Shown here: one piece after another, positions 7,362-11,016 of the stretch | Layout of the letters: each line of letters starts with the position of its first letter | Position numbering within the stretch: the first letter of the stretch is position 1 | NCBI GenBank assembly: GCA_029287555.1 | Contig: JARFQX010000372.1 | Location: forward strand, 1 to 11,016 | Direction of reading: 5' to 3' | From: Rubripirellula sp. | GTDB taxonomy: Bacteria; Planctomycetota; Planctomycetia; Pirellulales; Pirellulaceae | Length of the DNA stretch: 11,016 nt | Notes under the pieces: generated by a model | The model's input: only the letters and a program-made list of their open reading frames with translations | What the model was told of the DNA's origin: nothing | Databases searched by the model: none | Translations under genes and position numbers: made by a program

Positions 7362-9554
7362 CTATTCGTCGTCCGACTTTTTGATCTCGCCCATCAGATA
7401 GCTGCGGAGGCTCGAGACGACCCGATTGAAGCAGGTCGAAAGTTCCCGGTTTCGTCGGTCGCGATTGCGAATCGGTTGCAGTTCGATGTGAACATTTGTC
7501 TTCACCGGCCGCTGAATCGAAGGCACGTGGTTGCGAACCTCGCTGAGCGTCATTTGGACCCGCACGGAAACCTGGCGGTCCGAACGCCTTCGACCGCCCG
7601 GGCGGCAAGGTGCCTGGAGCTTGATGCAGACGTGGTTTTCGCGAACGCTGATGATTTCGGCATCGTGATCCGCGATAAACCCTCGTAGTTTCTCGATCGC
7701 CAGATCGAGCGGGACGGGCGTGATGACATCGATTTCACGCTGATGTTGGCTCGCGTCGGTATCGAACCAGCCGAGCCAGCGCCGCTGGTTCGATTCACCA
7801 GCCAGGTCAACGCGGTTTCCAGAGCCAAGTTGAATCACCCGGTTTCGGCCGTTGTCCTTGGCTTTGAGCAGAGCACGGTCTGCGCGGGCCAGGATGGTCT
7901 CACCCGTGTCGCCGGCTTGGAACTCGGTGACGCCGAAGCTGGCCGTCACCGATTCCCCTCCCAGACTCGGCAGCAACGTGCTTTCAAGTGCGATGCGGAT
8001 TGCTTCGGCACGTCTCGCCGCCGTCCCATTATCGCAATTGGGTGCCAGGATCACGAACTCCTCCCCACCGTAGCGAGCGACCACATCTTCGTCTCGACTG
8101 TGAGAGTTAAGCAGACCGGCAAAGCGGATAATCGCTTCATCACCCGCGGGATGTCCATGGAGGTCGTTGACTCGTTTGAAGTGATCGATGTCACAGATGA
8201 TCAAGCTGAAACTCGAGCCGCCCTCGCTCGCCTTTTGCGCCAGATTATCCAGTGCCGAATCAAAGTGGGCACGGTTGTAAACACCCGTCAACGGATCACG
8301 CGTCGTCTTCTGGTGTAGCGACTCAAGCTGCTCTTCTAGATTTGCTTGATCCGACAAGTCCCGAATCAGGATGACGGTGCCATGAATGCCCGGCTTGGGT
8401 CCAAAGACGGGTGACACCTGCACGTGAACTCGCATGGTGTCGCCCTGCGCTCGGCGAACGAGCATCGGTTGCGCCACCACCGAACTGGTGTCAAGACAAA
8501 CCTTCACGAGGCACGTCTCGTTGTGCTCAGATGCATCCCGCTCGAGAAGTCCGATGCTCTCGTTGCTCCAGGTTTGACCGAGAATCGCTTCGGCCGTAAT
8601 GGAGGTGAGCGATTGCATTCCAGGGCTCCACTGGGTGATCGTGCCTTCGGCGTCGGTGAAAGCAACGCCATCCTTCAAGCTTCCGATCAAGTGACTGCAA
8701 AACAGGCTTTCGCGATGGGGACCCGCGGGGATCGAGCGAGGAGATCCCGGTGAAACTCCCCAGACTCCCTGATCACCGTCTTGATGGAGCTGCTGCAACC
8801 AGCGGTGAACAACGGCACCGTGCAACATCTCGGGACGGAGTTCCAACATTCGGTTGAAGTCGAGCGCGAGTTCTGGGTCGAATTGCGTGCAGCTTCCATC
8901 GATCAATTCTTGAATCGCCCGCTCTCTGCTCATCGCACGTCGATAGACCGTGTCGGTGGTCATCGCGTCGAAGGCATCTGCGATCGCCAACATCCTGGCC
9001 CCGAGCGGCAGCGCATCGCGACGGGGCCCATCTTGCTCGCGGCGACTTTCGTACCAAGTGCTCGCGTGATTCACAATCTGCAGTAGCTCGCGATCACTCG
9101 TGCAGCCTCGAAGGATTTCGCAGCCCAGTTTCGGGCAACCATCCATTACCAGTTGCTCTTCGGTGGTGAGCTTGCCTGGCTTACGCAGAATTCGATCTGG
9201 GATGCCGATCTTGCCAAGGTCGTGCAGCAGCGCCGCCACTTCAATCCGATCGCGAGTGGAGTCCTCCAGTCCCAAACGCTCCGCCCAAGCTGAACAACTC
9301 AGGGCGACCCGTAAGCAGTGGGCAGCGGTCGGTGCGTGTTTGGCTCGCAACGCATAGAAGAGCGAGGTCGCTATTCCTAGACGTACGAGAGCCAAGTGGT
9401 TCTCGAACCTTCTTTCCGTCTTGGCCTGGCCGTCGCCAGGTTGAGACACGGCCTGCAAACCGGCGAGCAGTTCGCCAAGACGCGCGTGCCCATCGCTCCC
9501 CGCCTCGACGGAACAAAAAGGAAGCGGGGCATTCGTGGCCGTCGTATCCGTCAT
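7362..9554 (-). CDS. HD(-GYP-like)/PAS/GGDEF signalling protein
   Basis: This 730-residue protein is a probable diguanylate cyclase, making cyclic di-GMP from two GTP. Residues about 65-235 form an HD-GYP-like domain: His79 in 'TAAHCLRV', His111-Asp112 in 'HDLGKIGIPDRIL', 'LGARMLAIADAFDAMTTD'. The usual 'HHE..DG.GYP' block is replaced by 'VNHASTWYESRREQDGP', so phosphodiesterase activity is doubtful. A PAS-like domain lies at about 285-400 ('DGVAFTDAEGTITQWSPGM'). The GGDEF domain spans about 405-575 ('DPLTGVYNRAHFDSAL', 'DIDHFKRVNDLHGHPAGDE'). It has an intact active-site motif GGEEF (496-500) and an RxxD inhibitory site (Arg487-Asp490) at the standard five-residue spacing. A C-terminal region (about 590-730) matches nothing I can name. 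No membrane segment or signal peptide is seen, so it should be cytoplasmic. It is divergent from the sigma factor gene and precedes sod on the same strand. Confidence 0.88.
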   Translation of the reverse strand: MTDTTATNAPLPFCSVEAGSDGHARLGELLAGLQAVSQPGDGQAKTERRFENHLALVRLGIATSLFYALRAKHAPTAAHCLRVALSCSAWAERLGLEDSTRDRIEVAALLHDLGKIGIPDRILRKPGKLTTEEQLVMDGCPKLGCEILRGCTSDRELLQIVNHASTWYESRREQDGPRRDALPLGARMLAIADAFDAMTTDTVYRRAMSRERAIQELIDGSCTQFDPELALDFNRMLELRPEMLHGAVVHRWLQQLHQDGDQGVWGVSPGSPRSIPAGPHRESLFCSHLIGSLKDGVAFTDAEGTITQWSPGMQSLTSITAEAILGQTWSNESIGLLERDASEHNETCLVKVCLDTSSVVAQPMLVRRAQGDTMRVHVQVSPVFGPKPGIHGTVILIRDLSDQANLEEQLESLHQKTTRDPLTGVYNRAHFDSALDNLAQKASEGGSSFSLIICDIDHFKRVNDLHGHPAGDEAIIRFAGLLNSHSRDEDVVARYGGEEFVILAPNCDNGTAARRAEAIRIALESTLLPSLGGESVTASFGVTEFQAGDTGETILARADRALLKAKDNGRNRVIQLGSGNRVDLAGESNQRRWLGWFDTDASQHQREIDVITPVPLDLAIEKLRGFIADHDAEIISVRENHVCIKLQAPCRPGGRRRSDRQVSVRVQMTLSEVRNHVPSIQRPVKTNVHIELQPIRNRDRRNRELSTCFNRVVSSLRSYLMGEIKKSDDE

Positions 9555-9690
9555 GCGGTCAATGTTGCGAAACTAGAACGGTGGTGATCGAGTCCATCGA
9601 ATCCTAGGTTACATTCGTTTGCAGGCAATCGATTGGCGGCCAGGGCGAAGACGCTGGCCGAAGAACGTATGTTCGGGACGGATGTTTGGG

Positions 9691-9735
9691 GAACTGGAGT
9701 GTCCCATTCGCGAACGTCCCATGCGCGAACGTCCA
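9691..9735 (-). repeat. Short tandem array, period 15 bp (array B)
   Basis: On the minus strand three 15-base units read TGGACGTTCGCGCAT (9735-9721), GGGACGTTCGCGAAT (9720-9706) and GGGACACTCCAGTTC (9705-9691). The first two differ at two positions. The conserved start G-G-x-A-C-G-T-T-C is shared with array A at 6565-6609. Confidence 0.7.
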
Positions 9736-9961
9736 AGTCCGCGATCGTCGAAGACAGGGGGCGTTCCCGATCGAATACCTTCAAGTGTCGAAAACGGCGC
9801 ACGGACAGCGACCGGAGGTGAGGTCTGGTGCACTTATGACAGTCCCTTCTGGGGGCAAGGCGATCGAACACCTCGTCCACTCCAGGGGTGCTCGCCTTCC
9901 GTTTCTGTGCACACCAATACCCACCCGTTCGGGGCTTTCGCGTTGGAATTGTGCAGAATGC

Positions 9962-9990
9962 TTGCGAGGCGACACGGCCGTACCTACTAT
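9962..9990 (+). promoter_or_regulatory. Candidate promoter for the sigma factor gene
   Basis: TTGCGA (9962-9967) and TACTAT (9985-9990) are separated by 17 bases, the ideal sigma-70 spacing, with four of six matches in each box. They lie about 40 bases before the proposed start of the sigma gene. The evidence is positional and pattern-based only. Confidence 0.3.
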
Positions 9991-10031
9991 GCATGAGAGC
10001 CCGATTTGCGAATCTTTGACGCGATTCGGGC

Positions 10032-10655
10032 ATGTGCGCGGGACTCTCGTCGCTTGGCGAGTCGTTGAGCCAACCTATTCGTCACCAGTGGAACTTTCTC
10101 GTGAGTCTCTCGGGATTCGATCGCCAGTTGCTCGAGCGCTGCTTGGAGTCCGCTCCGGGAGCCTGGCAGGATTTTGTTGATCGTTTCCTAGGTCTGGTGG
10201 TTCACGTGGCGAATCAAACGGCAAAATCTAGGGGCATTCGGATCGACGATTCGACCCGGGATGACTTGGTCGCGGACGTCTTTCTGGCTTTGATCGCAAA
10301 CGATTACTCGGTGCTTCGCCGGTTTCGCCGCAACTGCTCTCTAGCGACTTACTTGACGGTCGTCTCACGTCGAGTTGTCGTCCGCAAGTTGATCAAGATG
10401 GCCCGCGCGGCCGGTCCGGCCGGTGCGGTCGAGCCGATTCAAGACGCGTTGCCCGCACGAATTGAGAATCGCGAGGAGGTGCAGCGTTTGTTGACGCGAT
10501 TGGATCCCAGAGAAGCCAACGTGGTCCGCATGTATCATCTGGAAGGCAAGTCTTACGAAGAGATTGGTCGAGCCGTTGGTTTGTCGGTCAACAGTATCGG
10601 TCCGGTGTTGAGCAGGGCTCGTGATAAGATGCGCAACGGTGCCGATCACGGCTAG
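10032..10655 (+). CDS. ECF-type RNA polymerase sigma factor
   Basis: This 207-residue protein of the sigma-70 family, extracytoplasmic-function type, would direct RNA polymerase to a regulon not visible here. Region 2 spans about residues 45-120: 'WQDFVDRFLGLVVHV', 'RDDLVADVFLALI', 'LRRFRRNCSLATYLTVVSRR', the last matching the core-binding and -10 recognition helices. Region 4 spans about 150-203: 'LLTRLDPREANVVRMYHLEG', then the helix-turn-helix 'KSYEEIGRAVGLSVNSIGPV' and 'LSRARDKMR'. There is no region 3, as expected for ECF factors. ATG at 10032 gives a 23-residue leader before the conserved 'VSLSGFDRQLLERCLESAPG', so GTG at 10101 is a realistic alternative start (184 residues). No anti-sigma gene is adjacent: the upstream neighbour is the divergent GGDEF gene and downstream is a transposase remnant, so control of its activity is unknown. 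Confidence 0.9.
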   Translation: MCAGLSSLGESLSQPIRHQWNFLVSLSGFDRQLLERCLESAPGAWQDFVDRFLGLVVHVANQTAKSRGIRIDDSTRDDLVADVFLALIANDYSVLRRFRRNCSLATYLTVVSRRVVVRKLIKMARAAGPAGAVEPIQDALPARIENREEVQRLLTRLDPREANVVRMYHLEGKSYEEIGRAVGLSVNSIGPVLSRARDKMRNGADHG

Positions 10656-10660
10656 GGTCG

Positions 10661-10774
10661 GATAGTTCATCACTTGTTGCAGTTGCCGATTGCGGGCCAG
10701 CCCGAGAAAGTAATTCTCCCCGTTTTTCTCGCATCAAGTACTTGACCACGGTACGGGAAGACTTGGTCGCTTCG
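10661..10774 (-). pseudogene. Remnant of an IS1380-family-like transposase
   Basis: On the minus strand one frame reads 'CEKNGENYFLGLARNRQLQQ' followed by 'VMNY'. It resembles the conserved 'WCE.ngvdYv.GLArN.rL' block of IS1380-family transposases. Just upstream, in another frame, 'RSDQVF' sits where the family has 'RGDSGF'. The join at about 10725-10735 needs a frameshift, and the in-frame codon before the Cys is TGA. There is no start codon, no intact catalytic set and no clear terminal repeat, so this is a short dead fragment. It ends within about six bases of the sigma gene stop. The identification comes from recalled family motifs and is moderate at best. Confidence 0.5.
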
Positions 10775-11016
10775 ATCAGGGGACGTGTTCGAGCAACAGA
10801 AGACTCGGTAGTCGCATTTGTGCGGGCGGTGAAATCGACCGACGCGAGTTGCGCCCCAGCCGAACCCCGTTCGGTCGATGCAACTTCTGCGAGTTGGATG
10901 CTGAATCTCTGAGGAGGGGAAAGTCCAGTTTCCCGCCCTTGGCGTCGGCGCGGTTGCTATGTCACCTTTTCGCTACGCGCTCTGATGGCGGGCCTTGCGC
11001 AACGTAGGCTACGCGG
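10775..11016. other. Non-coding right edge with nested inverted repeats
   Basis: No gene is supported in these 242 bases; reading frames on both strands are short. Several inverted repeats are visible. ATCGACCGA (10834-10842) pairs with TCGGTCGAT (10871-10879). AGTTGC (10847-10852) pairs with GCAACT (10880-10885), crossing the first stem. CCGAA/TTCGG (10860-10864/10870-10874) is a small hairpin. GGGAAA/TTTCCC (10917-10922/10929-10934) is another. They may be decayed mobile-element DNA or a structured RNA; neither is shown. Confidence 0.4.

Larger units (their letters stand above)
9555..10031. other. Divergent intergenic region, GGDEF gene and sigma gene
   Basis: These 477 bases lie between two divergent starts and should hold both promoters. 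No convincing gene is seen: the open frames have chance-like composition and no family motif. The region contains the 15-bp array B (9691-9735) and a candidate sigma-70-type promoter (9962-9990). Confidence 0.6.

Noticed and set aside
9619..9996. 125-codon plus-strand frame upstream of the sigma gene
   Set aside because: It includes the 15-bp array and is rich in Arg, Pro and Ser without any domain, so intergenic DNA is more likely.
10911..10940. GAGGAGGGGAAAGTCC, recalling the conserved GAGGAAAGTCC start of RNase P RNA
   Set aside because: The match is imperfect. The expected downstream conserved regions and the P4 partner are not found in the rest of the window, and a GGGAAA/TTTCCC hairpin explains the string.
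10984..11016. Possible gene start ATGGCGGGCCTT at the right edge
   Set aside because: Only ten codons are visible, there is no ribosome binding site, and the surroundings look repetitive (CGCTACGCG ... GGCTACGCG).

Overview
The window is GC-rich bacterial DNA. Its gene content most resembles a Planctomycetes genome of the Rhodopirellula/Pirellula type. The pointers are a Tat-exported Gfo/Idh/MocA oxidoreductase, a short-style ECF sigma factor, sparse gene packing with structured repeats between genes, weak or absent Shine-Dalgarno sites, and several GTG/TTG starts. This placement rests on recognising protein families by eye, not on a search.

Left part (1-2343). A (2Fe-2S) ferredoxin-like gene on the minus strand runs off the left edge. 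It is divergent from a plus-strand pair: an LptF/LptG-family permease and a TIGR04283-type family 2 glycosyltransferase. The two genes of the pair overlap in an ATGA and so look translationally coupled. They suggest work on a cell-envelope lipid or glycan.

Middle (2371-6333, all minus strand). In transcription order these are a secreted Gfo/Idh/MocA oxidoreductase, a lipoprotein with an 'RVAVLPF' GNA1162/LpoB-like core, a conserved-looking 81-residue protein of unknown function, and a XerC-type tyrosine recombinase. The last two are only 3 bases apart. XerC is convergent with the glycosyltransferase, with 27 bases between them. Between the oxidoreductase and the lipoprotein lies a compact REP-like cluster of hairpins (about 4813-4969). 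One unit has changed stem sequence but kept its base pairing.

Right part (6659-11016). A 730-residue HD/PAS/GGDEF signalling protein lies 82 bases upstream of a Mn-type superoxide dismutase on the minus strand. Divergent from them is an ECF sigma factor gene on the plus strand. Just downstream of the sigma gene is what looks like a frameshifted remnant of an IS1380-family transposase, followed by structured non-coding DNA to the window edge. Two intergenic regions, 3.1 kb apart, carry short arrays of the same 15-bp repeat family.

Most of the window is ordinary chromosomal housekeeping and envelope/signalling content, and I see no defence island, CRISPR array, prophage or biosynthetic cluster. 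The items most worth a second look are the covarying hairpin repeats, the shared 15-bp arrays, the GGDEF protein with a decayed HD-GYP domain and an unassigned C-terminal domain, and the small gene coupled to xerC.
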